Assembly: GCF_008763945.1 (NCBI RefSeq)
Contig: NZ_VTQH01000002.1
Span: 612,578 to 676,577, forward strand
Direction: 5' to 3'
Source of the DNA: Microbacterium testaceum StLB037
GTDB lineage: Bacteria; Actinomycetota; Actinomycetes; Actinomycetales; Microbacteriaceae
DNA: 64,000 nt
The notes under the pieces were generated by a model. It searched no databases, was not told the DNA's origin, and was given only the letters and a program-made list of their open reading frames with translations. The translations under genes were made by a program, and so were the position numbers. The stretch's first letter is position 1; every line of letters starts with the position of its first letter. Below, piece after piece: positions 52,861 to 62,385 of the stretch.

Positions 52861-53412
52861 ATGACCGAGCTCGGCGACCGCATCGCGACGACCCTCCGGC
52901 GCGAACGGGAGAGGCGTGACCTGAGCGTCAGCGAGCTCGCGCGGCGAGCCGGCGTGGCGAAGGCGACCGTGTCGCAGCTCGAGAACGGCGGCGGCAACCC
53001 GAGCGTCGAGACGCTGTGGGCGCTGGCTTCGGCGCTCGAGATCCCCTTCGCCGACTTCGTCGACGAGGGCGCGCACTCCCCCACCCTGATCCGGGCCGGC
53101 GAGGCGGGCACGGCGGTGGCGTCCTCGGCATCCGCCTACATCGCCGTCCTGCTGTCGGCGAGCCCGCCCCACGCCCGCCGCGACATCTACCTGCTGTCGG
53201 CCGAGCCCGGCACACCGCGTCGATCGGATCCGCACCCGCGCGGCACCATCGAACACCTCGTCATGGTGTCGGGGCGCGGGCTCGTCGGTCCGGCCGACGA
53301 CCCCTACGAGCTCTCCCCCGGCGACTACCTGTCGTACGCCGGCGACGCCCCGCACGTGTTCGAGGCGCTGACGCCCGGCATGAGCGCGGTCTGCGTCGTG
53401 GAGTCGCGCTGA
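52861..53412 (+). CDS. XRE-family regulator with C-terminal cupin
   Basis: A 183-residue regulator. The helix-turn-helix (about 15-60) reads LSVSELARRAGVAKATVSQLENG and the C-terminal cupin (about 110-180) has RRSDPHPRGTIEHLVMVSGRG and LSPGDYLSYAGDAPHVFEAL. The cupin senses a small ligand, perhaps an amino acid, and the protein probably controls azlCD and itself. The mRNA is likely leaderless. The 324-base gap to 53736 holds GCCGCCGTGTGC direct repeats (about 53460-53500) and a dispersed palindrome. Confidence 0.88.
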   Translation: MTELGDRIATTLRRERERRDLSVSELARRAGVAKATVSQLENGGGNPSVETLWALASALEIPFADFVDEGAHSPTLIRAGEAGTAVASSASAYIAVLLSASPPHARRDIYLLSAEPGTPRRSDPHPRGTIEHLVMVSGRGLVGPADDPYELSPGDYLSYAGDAPHVFEALTPGMSAVCVVESR

Positions 53413-53542
53413 GGCGTATCGGTGGGGCGTGCCGCGCGCGCCCGCCCGGCCCGCCGTGCGCCGCCGCCGGCCGCCGTGTGCCGCCGCCTGCCGCCGTGTG
53501 CTGACGCCGGCCTGCGCGTTCCGACACCGGCCGCCCCTGCCG

Positions 53543-53624
53543 ACACAACGCAGGAACGGCGCCCGCGGCGTGCCTCGACGACGGGTCCGGGCGGCGCGGC
53601 GGTCGCCGAAATCCTGCGTTGTGT
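53543..53624. repeat. Dispersed palindrome, copy 3 (short form)
   Basis: The outer arms ACACAACGCAGGA and TCCTGCGTTGTGT match the elements at 37421 and 37592. The inner TTGCAGGAGTTGTGCACC block is missing, so this copy is 82 bp long. Confidence 0.8.
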
Positions 53625-53736
53625 CCGCCGGGGCGCCGACCCGCGCGGCACGACGCTCAGAATCCGCGAGAGTCGTGCACCCCGGCGCCGCGGGACCGGC
53701 GTCGACACGACGAGGACGCGGGACTAACGTGCAGAC

Positions 53737-54096
53737 ATGTCCCGCGTCTTCGACATGCCCTTCTCGTCGGTCTACCCGCTCTACGTGGCGAAGGTCGAGC
53801 GGAAGGGACGCACCCAGGGCGAGCTCGACACGGTGATCCGCTGGTTGACCGGGTTGGACCAGCCCGAGCTCGAGCGTCACGCCCAGGGGACGACCACGTT
53901 CCGCGAGTTCTTCGACGAGGCCCGGCTCACCGCTCAGGCCTCTGAGATCACGGGCATCGTGTGCGGAGTGCGGGTCGAGCAGATAGAGGATCCGTTGATG
54001 TACCGCATCCGGCTGCTCGACAAGGTCGTCGACGAGCTGGCGAAAGGCAAGGCGCTCGAGAAGGTCATGCGCGAGGGCGTGCCGAGCCGCGACTGA
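53737..54096 (+). CDS. DUF2200 family protein
   Basis: A 119-residue protein of the DUF2200 family, function unknown. Signatures are VYPLYVAKVERKGRTQGELD, IRWLTGLDQ and FFDEARLTAQASEITGIVCG, with the C-terminal LDKVVDELAKGKALEKVMR. TAACGT (53725-53730) ends 6 nt before the ATG, a leaderless pattern. It stands alone, convergent with typA. The gap 54097-54265 shows nothing further. Confidence 0.88.
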   Translation: MSRVFDMPFSSVYPLYVAKVERKGRTQGELDTVIRWLTGLDQPELERHAQGTTTFREFFDEARLTAQASEITGIVCGVRVEQIEDPLMYRIRLLDKVVDELAKGKALEKVMREGVPSRD

Positions 54097-54265
54097 GGCC
54101 CCTTCCGCACCCCGCGCGCGCAAGCGCGGAGAACCTTCCCGACACGCCGCACACCCCGGCCGCACCCCGGCGTGTCGGCGAGAGCCCCCGCCGTTGTGCA
54201 CACCCCACGCGGACCGGACGCCACGCCCCGACCCCGGGAACCCCGGCTCGAGCCCTCACGCACAG

Positions 54266-54307
54266 CGAACGGCCCCGCCCAGCACGAAAGCTGGACGGGG
54301 CCGTTCG
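54266..54307. terminator. Terminator between the DUF2200 and typA genes
   Basis: The arms CGAACGGCCCCG-c-CCAGC and GCTGG-a-CGGGGCCGTTCG enclose ACGAAA. It lies 13 bases past the typA stop on the minus strand and is probably bidirectional. Confidence 0.8.
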
Positions 54308-54320
54308 AGACGCGGAACGC

Positions 54321-56234
54321 TTACGCGTTGGCATCCTGACGCTTCAGGCGCGAGGCGGCGCGGCCGCGCTCGGTCGCGTCGAGCACGACCTTGCGGATGC
54401 GGACCTTCTCGGGCGTGACCTCGACGCATTCGTCGTCGCGGGCGAACTCGAGCGACTCCTCGAGCGTGAGCACGCGCGGGGGCGTCATCGACTCGAAAGA
54501 GTCGGAGGTCGACGAACGCATGTTCGTGAGCTTCTTCTCCTTGGTGATGTTGACGTCCATGTCGTCGGCGCGCGAGTTCTCGCCGATGACCATGCCCTCG
54601 TAGACCTCTTCGGTGGGCTGCACGAAGAAGCTCATGCGCTCCTGCAGGGCGATCATGGCGAACGGGGTGACGACACCCATGCGGTCGGCGACGATCGAGC
54701 CGTTCTGACGGGTCGTGATCGAGCCCGCCCAGTCGTCGTAACCGTGCGAGATCGCGTTGGCGATACCGGTACCGCGCGTGATCGTGAGGAACTCGCTGCG
54801 GAAGCCGATGAGGCCGCGCGAGGGCACGACGAACTCCATGCGCACCCAGCCGGTGCCGTGGTTCGTCATGTTGTCCATGCGGCCCTTGCGGGCGGCCATG
54901 AGCTGCGTGATGGCGCCGAGGTGCTCCTCGGGGGCGTCGATCGTGAGGTGCTCGAAGGGCTCCTTGAGCTTGCCGTCTTCGCCGCGCTTGGTGACCACCT
55001 GGGGCTTGCCGACGGTGAGCTCGAAGCCCTCGCGGCGCATGTTCTCGACGAGGATGGCGAGAGCCAGCTCACCGCGGCCCTGAACCTCCCACGCGTCGGG
55101 GCGTCCGATGTCGACGACCTTGAGCGAGACGTTACCGATGAGCTCGCGGTCGAGGCGGTCCTTGACCATGCGCGCGGTGAGCTTGTGGCCCTTGACCTTG
55201 CCCATGAGGGGCGAGGTGTTGGTGCCGATGGTCATCGAGATGGCCGGGTCGTCGACGGTGATCGCCTTGAGCGGGCGCACGTCTTCGGGGTCGGCGATCG
55301 TCTCGCCGATCGTGATGTCGGGGAAACCGGCGATGGCGACGATGTCACCGGGGCCGGCGTCCTCGGCCGGGTAGCGCTCGAGAGCGCGGGTCTTGAGCAG
55401 CTCGGTGACACGGGCGTTGCTGGTGGTGCCGTCGGCACGCACCCATGCCACGGTCTGCCCCTTCTTCAACGTGCCGTTGAAGATGCGCAGTAGCGCGAGG
55501 CGGCCGAGGAACGGCGAGGAGTCGAGGTTGGTGACCCACGCCTGCAGGGGCGCCTCGTCGTCGTAGGCGGGAGCCGGAACGTGCTCGAGGATCGCGCCGA
55601 ACAGCGGCTCGAGGTCGTCGTTGTCGGGCAGCGCACCGTTGTCGGGACGGGTGAGGGATGCCGCTCCCGCACGGCCCGAGGCGTAGACGACGGGGACGTC
55701 GAGCAGCGCGTCGACGTCGAGGTCGGGCACGTCATCGACGAGGTCGGACGCAAGGCCCAGCAGCAGGTCGTGCGCCTCTTCTTCGACCTCGGCGATGCGC
55801 GCGTCGGGGCGGTCGGTCTTGTTGACCAGCAGGATGACGGGGAGCTTGGCCTCGAGGGCCTTGCGCAGCACGAAACGCGTCTGGGGCAGCGGGCCCTCGG
55901 ACGCGTCGACCAGCAGCACGACGCCGTCGACCATCGACAGGCCGCGCTCGACCTCGCCACCGAAGTCGGCGTGGCCGGGGGTGTCGATCACGTTGATCGT
56001 CACCGGCACGTCGGAGTGGATGCCGTTGTAGGTGATCGCCGTGTTCTTGGCGAGGATCGTGATGCCCTTCTCGCGCTCGAGGTCGTTCGAGTCCATCGCG
56101 CGCTCTTCGACGTGCGCGTGGTCGCCGAACGAGCCGGTCTGGCGGAGCATGGCGTCGACGAGAGTCGTCTTGCCGTGGTCGACGTGCGCGACGATCGCGA
56201 CGTTACGGAGGTCAGGACGAAGGGCGTGCGCCAT
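54321..56234 (-). CDS. typA: Ribosome-associated GTPase TypA/BipA
   Basis: A 637-residue translational GTPase that acts on the ribosome, linked to 50S assembly and stress. G1 is [16 protein letters not shown]3 [16 protein letters not shown]4 NKTDRPDAR. The EF-G-like domains follow, with the BipA C-terminal region including [20 protein letters not shown] (quoted short of its full length) and [19 protein letters not shown]. The ATG at 56234 has GGAG upstream; a longer frame to 56306 has no family sequence. Confidence 0.95.
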   Translation of the reverse strand: MAHALRPDLRNVAIVAHVDHGKTTLVDAMLRQTGSFGDHAHVEERAMDSNDLEREKGITILAKNTAITYNGIHSDVPVTINVIDTPGHADFGGEVERGLSMVDGVVLLVDASEGPLPQTRFVLRKALEAKLPVILLVNKTDRPDARIAEVEEEAHDLLLGLASDLVDDVPDLDVDALLDVPVVYASGRAGAASLTRPDNGALPDNDDLEPLFGAILEHVPAPAYDDEAPLQAWVTNLDSSPFLGRLALLRIFNGTLKKGQTVAWVRADGTTSNARVTELLKTRALERYPAEDAGPGDIVAIAGFPDITIGETIADPEDVRPLKAITVDDPAISMTIGTNTSPLMGKVKGHKLTARMVKDRLDRELIGNVSLKVVDIGRPDAWEVQGRGELALAILVENMRREGFELTVGKPQVVTKRGEDGKLKEPFEHLTIDAPEEHLGAITQLMAARKGRMDNMTNHGTGWVRMEFVVPSRGLIGFRSEFLTITRGTGIANAISHGYDDWAGSITTRQNGSIVADRMGVVTPFAMIALQERMSFFVQPTEEVYEGMVIGENSRADDMDVNITKEKKLTNMRSSTSDSFESMTPPRVLTLEESLEFARDDECVEVTPEKVRIRKVVLDATERGRAASRLKRQDANA

Positions 56235-56347
56235 GGAGGGTCTCCAGGAAAATTCGGGGTGGTGCCCGGAATCGGGCTGACCCAGTCTACCGGGCGCCCA
56301 CGACACTCCCGGGCAGGGGACGTTCAGGAAGCGTCAGGGCACGGAAA

Positions 56348-56377
56348 AGGGGCGGGATCCCGCAGGATCCCGCCCCT
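56348..56377 (-). terminator. Terminator of the dpp operon
   Basis: The arms AGGGGCGGGATCC and GGATCCCGCCCCT (perfect 13 bp) are separated by 4 nt. On the minus strand they are followed by TTTTCCG. It lies 13 bases past the stop of the SBP gene. Confidence 0.85.
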
Positions 56378-56390
56378 CATGGTCGCCGGA

Positions 56391-58070
56391 TCAGCTGTTG
56401 GCGAAGCCGACGATCGTCCAGTCGATGGTCTCGAACTGGGTAGCGCCCCAGTTCACAAGACCCTGCTTGACGGCGTAGACATTCGGCAGCGGCGCGATCG
56501 GGATGATCGGCACGGACTCCCAGAGCACCTTGTCGATCTCCTGGGCGGTCTGCAGACGCGCGTCGGGGTCGAGCTCCGAGTTGGCCTTGGCCCACAGGGC
56601 GTCCAGACGCGGGTCGGCGATGCCGGTGTAGTTCTGCGCCGAGTCGACCGGCGTGAACAGCGAACGGCTCGACGAGATCGGGTAGGCGGTGCCCTGCCAC
56701 GAGAACGTCACCATCTCGAAGTCGCCCTTGATGATGTAGTCCGAGAAGTAGCTTCCGACGGGCACCGAGACGAGCTCGACGGGGATGCCGACCTCGGCCA
56801 GGTCCGCCTGGATCTGCTCGGCGCGCTGGATGTTCGTCGTGGTGTCGGCGGGGACCGTCACCTTGAACGACAGCGCGGTGCCGTCCTTGGTCCAGGAGTC
56901 GCCGTCCTTGGTGTAGCCGGCGTCCTCGAGGTACTTGGTGCCCGCGTCGACGTCGTACGGCAGGGAGTCGTCGGTGTAACCGTCCTGGCCGGGCATGAAG
57001 ATGTAGCTGCCCTGCGTGATGGCGGGGACGCCGACCGGCGAGTTCGCGTTCTGAGCGATCTGTCCACGGTTGACGATGGAGGCGATCGCCTTGCGGACGT
57101 TGACGTCGGCGAGCGGTCCGCTCGATGCGCGCATCGTGATGTGCGTCCAGGTCAGACCGTTCGAGGCCTGGATCTCGGCGCCCGGGACGTTCTGAGCCGT
57201 CTGGTACAGGTCGGCGTTCGAGCTGATGTTGAGCGCGTCGATCTCACCGTTGCTGAACGAGGTGCCCTGCTGGCTCTGGCTGACGGCGCGGAAGACGACC
57301 GACTCGAGCTTGGGCTTGGCGCCCCACCAGTTCGGGTTCGGCTCGAGGGTCGCGACGCCGGCCGTGGAATCGAAGCTCGCGAGTTTGAAGGGGCCCGAGG
57401 ACGGAAGCGCCTTGGTCAGGTACCCGGTGTTGAAGGTGTTCGGGTCGTTGGCGACGCTCGCGGGGAGCACCTGGCCGAACAGGCTCTGCCAGTCGGCGAA
57501 GACCGACGAGAACGTGATGACGACGTCGAACTGGTCGGTGCCCTGCTCGACGGAGGAGACCTGGTCCCACCCGGTGGTCGAGATGACGACGTACTCCGGG
57601 TTGCTGCCGTTGTTGGCCTTCCAGGTGGCCTGGTAGTCGGCGACCGTGATCGGCGTGCCGTCTTCCCACTTGGCATCCGGGTTGAGCTTGATCTCGACCT
57701 TCTGCGGGTCGGTGCTGGTCAGCTCGACGGACGAGGCGTAGTTCTGGTCGACGATCGGCTTGCCGTCTTCGCCGATGCGGATGGGCCCACCCTGCATCGC
57801 GGCGGCGATGTTGTTCGTGTTGGCCTCGTTGCCGTCGATCTGGAAGTTGTTCCAGTTCACGGGCATGGAGTCGACAGCGAGAGTCAGCGTGCCGCCGTCC
57901 TTGACGTCGGCGGCATCGGCGCGCACCCACGCGGTCGAGGGCAACGAATTCTGGTCCTCGGGGTTGGCCGAGGGAGCCGCGGTGTTGCCCGGCGCGCACC
58001 CGGCGATCGCCAGGGCGGCGGCGCTCAGCAGCGCGAGAGCGCTGAGAGCCTTCGCTTTACGCATTCTCAT
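56391..58070 (-). CDS. ABC transporter lipoprotein, peptide/opine-type substrate-binding protein (SBP family 5)
   Basis: A 559-residue lipoprotein. The lipobox AIAGC gives lipidation at Cys25. The SBP_bac_5 fold follows: GGTLTLAVDSMPVNWNNFQ, ELTSTDPQKVEIKLNPDAKW, DGTPITVADYQATWK and LYQTAQNVPGAEIQASNGLTW. It captures oligopeptides or similar solutes for the permeases. The ATG at 58070 has GAGAGGA at 8 nt, inside the end of the ATPase gene (stop 58075). It is the last gene of the operon, and a strong terminator follows. Placement of the SBP last is unusual but known. Confidence 0.92.
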   Translation of the reverse strand: MRMRKAKALSALALLSAAALAIAGCAPGNTAAPSANPEDQNSLPSTAWVRADAADVKDGGTLTLAVDSMPVNWNNFQIDGNEANTNNIAAAMQGGPIRIGEDGKPIVDQNYASSVELTSTDPQKVEIKLNPDAKWEDGTPITVADYQATWKANNGSNPEYVVISTTGWDQVSSVEQGTDQFDVVITFSSVFADWQSLFGQVLPASVANDPNTFNTGYLTKALPSSGPFKLASFDSTAGVATLEPNPNWWGAKPKLESVVFRAVSQSQQGTSFSNGEIDALNISSNADLYQTAQNVPGAEIQASNGLTWTHITMRASSGPLADVNVRKAIASIVNRGQIAQNANSPVGVPAITQGSYIFMPGQDGYTDDSLPYDVDAGTKYLEDAGYTKDGDSWTKDGTALSFKVTVPADTTTNIQRAEQIQADLAEVGIPVELVSVPVGSYFSDYIIKGDFEMVTFSWQGTAYPISSSRSLFTPVDSAQNYTGIADPRLDALWAKANSELDPDARLQTAQEIDKVLWESVPIIPIAPLPNVYAVKQGLVNWGATQFETIDWTIVGFANS

Positions 58071-58074
58071 GTGA

Positions 58075-60267
58075 TCAATCCTCTCGTTGGTGATCGGGGA
58101 GGGCCCCCGGCGACATGGTGCCGTCGGTCGGGGACGTTCGGGGGGAACCGGCCGACACCGTCTCGAGGACGAGGTCGGACCGTTCGGCGTAGTGGCACGC
58201 CACCTGGGAGTGCGCTTGAGAGCGCAAGCCCGGGTCGTCGTTGTCGCACCGGCGCCGGTCGGCGTCGGGCAGCAGGCGATAGAGCGGGCACCGCGTGCGG
58301 AAGCGGCATCCCGAGATCTCCTGCGTGGGACTCGGGAGGTCGCCGTCGAGCAGGATGCGCGTGCGTGCGCGCTCGATGCGCGGGTCGGGAATGGGCGCCG
58401 CCGAGATGAGGGCCTTGGTGTACGGATGCCGTGGGTCGTCGAACACCTCGTCGACGGGGCCCTGCTCGACGATGCGTCCGAGGTACATCACCGAGACGTC
58501 GTCCGCGATCTGACGGACCACGGCGAGGTCGTGCGCGACGAAGAGGAACGAGAGCCCGAGCCGCTCCTTCAGGTCTTCGAGCAGGTTGATGACTCCGGCC
58601 TGGATCGACACGTCGAGGGCCGAGACCGGCTCGTCGAGGACGACGACCGCCGGGTCGGTCGCGAGTGCTCGGGCGATGCCGATGCGCTGACGCTGGCCGC
58701 CCGAGAACTCGTGCGGATAGCGGTCGGACATGTTCGGGTCCAGCCCGACGAGGTCGAGCAGCTCCCGCATCTTGCGGTCGCGCTCCGCGCGCGGCACACC
58801 CTGAACCAGCAGCGGCTCGGTGATGACCTCGCCGACCGGGAGGCGCGGGTCGATCGCGCCCATCGGGTCCTGGAAGACGATCTGGATGCCCTTGCGCAGC
58901 TCCGCCTTGTCTTTGCGACCCACCGTCGCGACGTCGGTGCCGTTGATGCGGATACGGCCGCCCTGCGGAGCGACCATCTCCATGATCTCGAGGATCGTGG
59001 TGGTCTTGCCGCAGCCCGACTCCCCCACCAGGCCCATCGTGCGACCCGGCTGAATCGAGAACGAGATCCCGTCGACGGCGCGGACCGTGCCGACGCGACG
59101 CGGGAAGACGGCGCCCTTCATGAGCGGGAAGTGCTTGACGAGATCGGTGACCTCGACGGCGGGGGTCACATCGGGACGCAGCGGCGGGATCTCCCCCAGC
59201 GCCTCGGGCCGCGGGAAGATCGCGGGTCGCTCGAGTTCGCCCGAGGCGATCTCGCCGGAGCGGATGCACGCCGCGACGTGGTCGGGGTCGGTTCCGTGCA
59301 CCTCGAGCGAGGGCTCGACGTCGTGGCACGCGTCGATCGCGATCGGGCAGCGCGCCGCGAACGGGCACCCCTTCGGCAGCGCCGCGAGGGACGGCGGACG
59401 CCCCTCGAGCGGGACGAGTCGATGCGAGCCCGCCGTCTGCATGTTCGGCACCGAGCGCAGCAGTCCCACCGTGTACGGCATGTGCGGGTCGTGGAAGATC
59501 TCGTCGACCGTGCCGCGTTCGACGAGCTTGCCCGCGTACATGACGGCGACGCGGTCGGCGTGACCGGCGACGACGCCCAGATCGTGCGTGATGAGCACGA
59601 CGGCGGCACCCGTCACCTCTCGCGCCTTCTGCAGCACCTCGAGGATCTGCGCCTGGATCGTGACGTCGAGGGCGGTGGTCGGCTCGTCGGCGATGATCAC
59701 GCGCGGGTCGTTGGCGATCGCCATGGCGATCATGGCGCGCTGGCGCATCCCGCCCGAGAACTCGTGGGGGTACGCACGGGCCCGTCGCTCGGCATCCGGG
59801 ATGCCGACGAGCTTGAGCAGCTCGACGCTGCGGGCGTGCGCTGCTTGGGCGCTGAGCGTGCGGTCGTGCAACCGCAGACCCTCGGAGATCTGGTCGCCCA
59901 CCGTGTAGACGGGGGTCAGCGCCGACAGCGGGTCCTGGAAGACCATCGCGAGCTCGGCTCCGCGGATCTTCGACAGCTGGCCGTCGTTCATGCCGAGGAG
60001 CGAGCGCCCGTCGTACAGGATGTCGCCCTCGATCTGCGCGTTCGAGGGCAGCAGGCCCATCACCGCGAGGGAGGACACGCTCTTGCCCGACCCGGACTCG
60101 CCCACGATGCCGAGGAACTCGCCCTCGTGCACGTCGTACGAGATTCCGCGGACCGCGCGGACGGGAGCCCCGTCGCGCTGCGGGAAGGTGACGCTGAGGT
60201 CGCGGACCGACAGCAGCGGCGAGCGGCCGGTCGAGGACAGCAGGGTGGCGGATCGGGTGTCAGTCAC
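58075..60267 (-). CDS. Double ATPase subunit (DppD-DppF fusion) of peptide ABC importer
   Basis: A 730-residue protein with two complete nucleotide-binding domains. NBD1: Walker A GIVGESGSGKS (about 54-64), signature EFSGGMRQRAMIAMA, Walker B VIIADEPTTALD, H-loop LITHDLG. An Oppo_HPY-like region (GCPFAARCPIAIDACH) follows. NBD2 from about 370: GESGCGKT, EFSGGQRQRIGIARAL, VVVLDEPVSALDVS, VAHDLAVV and the second HPY region (GCRFRTRCPLYRLLPD). Both sites look catalytically complete. The GTG overlaps the dppC stop by 8 bases. Confidence 0.93.
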   Translation of the reverse strand: MTDTRSATLLSSTGRSPLLSVRDLSVTFPQRDGAPVRAVRGISYDVHEGEFLGIVGESGSGKSVSSLAVMGLLPSNAQIEGDILYDGRSLLGMNDGQLSKIRGAELAMVFQDPLSALTPVYTVGDQISEGLRLHDRTLSAQAAHARSVELLKLVGIPDAERRARAYPHEFSGGMRQRAMIAMAIANDPRVIIADEPTTALDVTIQAQILEVLQKAREVTGAAVVLITHDLGVVAGHADRVAVMYAGKLVERGTVDEIFHDPHMPYTVGLLRSVPNMQTAGSHRLVPLEGRPPSLAALPKGCPFAARCPIAIDACHDVEPSLEVHGTDPDHVAACIRSGEIASGELERPAIFPRPEALGEIPPLRPDVTPAVEVTDLVKHFPLMKGAVFPRRVGTVRAVDGISFSIQPGRTMGLVGESGCGKTTTILEIMEMVAPQGGRIRINGTDVATVGRKDKAELRKGIQIVFQDPMGAIDPRLPVGEVITEPLLVQGVPRAERDRKMRELLDLVGLDPNMSDRYPHEFSGGQRQRIGIARALATDPAVVVLDEPVSALDVSIQAGVINLLEDLKERLGLSFLFVAHDLAVVRQIADDVSVMYLGRIVEQGPVDEVFDDPRHPYTKALISAAPIPDPRIERARTRILLDGDLPSPTQEISGCRFRTRCPLYRLLPDADRRRCDNDDPGLRSQAHSQVACHYAERSDLVLETVSAGSPRTSPTDGTMSPGALPDHQRED

Positions 60268-61183
60268 GGTTCGCTCCCGAGGTGGGGTCGATGGCGTCGC
60301 GCAGGGCGTCGCCGATGAGGCTGATGGCCAGGAGCAGCACGACCAGCACGCCGGCGGGGTACACGAACAGCCACGGGCGGGTCACCGCGGCCGACGTGCC
60401 CGACGCGAGCAGCGTGCCGAGCGAGACGTCGGGCGCCTGGACGCCGAAGCCGAAGTAGCTGAGCGAGGTCTCGGCCATGATGGCCGAGACGATGCCGAGG
60501 GTCGCGTCGATGATGAGCAGCGACGCGATGTTCGGGATGATGTGGCGGCCGAGGATCTGCCGGGTCGGCATGCCCATGTACCGCGCAGCGCGGACGAAGT
60601 CGCGGTTGCGCAGCGACCGGGTCTGATTGCGGACCACCTGCGCGAGGATCATCCAGCTGAACACCGCGAGGAAGAACGTCAGCGCGAGCCACGACAGGCC
60701 GCGGGTCAGCGGGCTCAGCAGCACCAGGATGAAGAAGGACGGGATGACGAGCAGAAGGTGGATCAGCCACCCGATGACCGCGTCGATCTTGCCGCCGAGG
60801 TAGCCGGCGAGCGAGCCCACGGCCGCCGCGATCAACGTCGCACCGATGCCGGCGAGGGCGCCGATGATGAGCGACTTCTGCAGACCCACGAGGGTCTGGG
60901 CGTAGATGTCCTGACCGATGCCGTTCGTGCCGAACCAGTGCAGCTGGGTGGGGCCGAGGCCGACGTTGAGGAAGTCGCGCTGGGTGGAGTCGTAGGGGTA
61001 GAGCAGTGGGCCGATGAACGCCCACAGCACGATGAAGACGAGGATGCTCGCCCCCACCCAGAAGCGGGGCATCTTGCGCAGACGCGAGCGCACGAGCGCT
61101 CCGCGCGACAGCGGCTTGCGGTCGCGGGTGACGGGGCTCGTGGCGACGAGCGATCCGTCCAGGGCCTCTTCCTGCATGGTCAT
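60260..61183 (-). CDS. Peptide ABC transporter permease, DppC type
   Basis: A 307-residue inner-membrane permease with six helices. The N-terminal OppC_N region (MPRFWVGASILVFIVLWAFI) and the EAA loop (RAARYMGMPTRQILGRHIIPN) that contacts the ATPase are present. LHWFGTNGIGQDIYAQTLVG is typical of DppC. The ATG has GAGGAG at 6 nt and starts one base after the dppB stop. Confidence 0.92.
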   Translation of the reverse strand: MTMQEEALDGSLVATSPVTRDRKPLSRGALVRSRLRKMPRFWVGASILVFIVLWAFIGPLLYPYDSTQRDFLNVGLGPTQLHWFGTNGIGQDIYAQTLVGLQKSLIIGALAGIGATLIAAAVGSLAGYLGGKIDAVIGWLIHLLLVIPSFFILVLLSPLTRGLSWLALTFFLAVFSWMILAQVVRNQTRSLRNRDFVRAARYMGMPTRQILGRHIIPNIASLLIIDATLGIVSAIMAETSLSYFGFGVQAPDVSLGTLLASGTSAAVTRPWLFVYPAGVLVVLLLAISLIGDALRDAIDPTSGANRD

Positions 61184-61184
61184 G

Positions 61185-62165
61185 TCAGCTCCTCACTCTC
61201 GGGTCGAGTGCGGCGTAGAGCACCTCGGACAGGGTCGACGACAGCAGCACCAGCACCGCGACGAAGAGGGTGGAACCCGCGACGGCATTGATGTCCTGCT
61301 GGGTCACGGCGTTGAGCTGGAACTGCCCCATGCCCCGCCACGAGAAGACGATCTCGAGCATGGTGGATCCGGCGATGAGCGTTCCGAAGCTGTAGGCGAA
61401 GAACGTCGACATCGGGATCAGCGCGATGCGCACGCCGTGACGGAAGAGCGCCTGCGTGCGCGGCAGCCCCTTCGCGCGTGCCGTGCGGATGTAGTCGGCG
61501 CCCAGCACGTCGAGCATCATGCTGCGCTGATAGCGCGAGTACGACGCGGCGCTGATGAGCACCAGGGCGAGGGTGGGCAGCAGCAGGTGCACCGCGCGGT
61601 CGGCGATCATCGGCCAGAAGCCCTCGACCCCGGCGGTGTACTCGCCGGTGAACCGGATGAGCTGCGTGCCGGCGGCGTTGTTGAGGTTCGTCGCACCGAT
61701 CATGAGCAGCACGCCGATGACGAAGGTCGGGGTGGCGAAGACCAGGTACGAGGCGTACGTCGTCACCTGGTCGGTGGCGCGGTACTGGCGCACCGCGCCC
61801 CACACGCCGATCAGCACGCCGACGACCGCTCCGATGAGCGAACCGATCAGCAGCAGGCGCAGGCTCGTGCCGGCGCGCGTGGCGATCTCGGTCATGACGT
61901 CCTGACCGCCGATGGTCGTGCCGAGCGAGAACTTCGTGAACAGGTTCACGAGCCAGTTCCACAGACGCACGAGGATCGGCACGTCGGGGTTGGCACCCAG
62001 CGCGTTCAGGCTCGCGATGATCGAGTCCTCCGGCGGACGCGGATTCATGCCGTAGAAGCGATCCTGGGGCCGCAGCAGCGCGCTGCCCAGCACGTACGCG
62101 AGGCACGTCGCGAGCAGGCTCAGGACGGCGTAGTTCAGAAACCGTCGCAGAACGTACAGCGTCAT
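61185..62165 (-). CDS. Peptide ABC transporter permease, DppB type
   Basis: A 326-residue permease. It begins LYVLRRFLNYAVLSLLATCL, has the EAA loop YIRTARAKGLPRTQALFRHG and the C-terminal YAALDPRVRS typical of DppB. About 85 extracytoplasmic residues follow the first helix. The ATG at 62165 has no recognisable RBS; instead it overlaps the stop of a 15-codon upstream ORF (ATGA), so translation probably depends on re-initiation. Confidence 0.9.
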   Translation of the reverse strand: MTLYVLRRFLNYAVLSLLATCLAYVLGSALLRPQDRFYGMNPRPPEDSIIASLNALGANPDVPILVRLWNWLVNLFTKFSLGTTIGGQDVMTEIATRAGTSLRLLLIGSLIGAVVGVLIGVWGAVRQYRATDQVTTYASYLVFATPTFVIGVLLMIGATNLNNAAGTQLIRFTGEYTAGVEGFWPMIADRAVHLLLPTLALVLISAASYSRYQRSMMLDVLGADYIRTARAKGLPRTQALFRHGVRIALIPMSTFFAYSFGTLIAGSTMLEIVFSWRGMGQFQLNAVTQQDINAVAGSTLFVAVLVLLSSTLSEVLYAALDPRVRS

Positions 62166-62209
62166 GAGGTGCGCGAACCCGTCCGGAGCACGTCGGGGGT
62201 GAGCATCAT
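62162..62209 (-). CDS. 15-codon upstream ORF coupled to dppB
   Basis: The peptide reads MMLTPDVLRTGSRTS. It is preceded by GAGAGGA at 5 nt, the same RBS as used by the SBP gene, and its TGA overlaps the dppB ATG by 4 bases. It could be a leader peptide that sets the translation rate of the permease, or simply a longer 5' leader with a chance ORF. A -10-like TAGGGT at 62276-62271 would give a leader of about 55 nt. Confidence 0.45.
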   Translation of the reverse strand: MMLTPDVLRTGSRTS

Positions 62210-62385
62210 GGTGGTCCTCTCGCCTTCGAGACCCCCGCCGATTCATTTGCCTGGCTAAGGATCTTCAGCGACCCTACGTCGGCTATCCATGAAACGCATG
62301 CCGGGGGAACACACTTTTCACGACCGTAACAAAGCTCTTACATGGCGCTTTGCCACCGCGGACTTCGTCGAGAGCTACATCGCGC

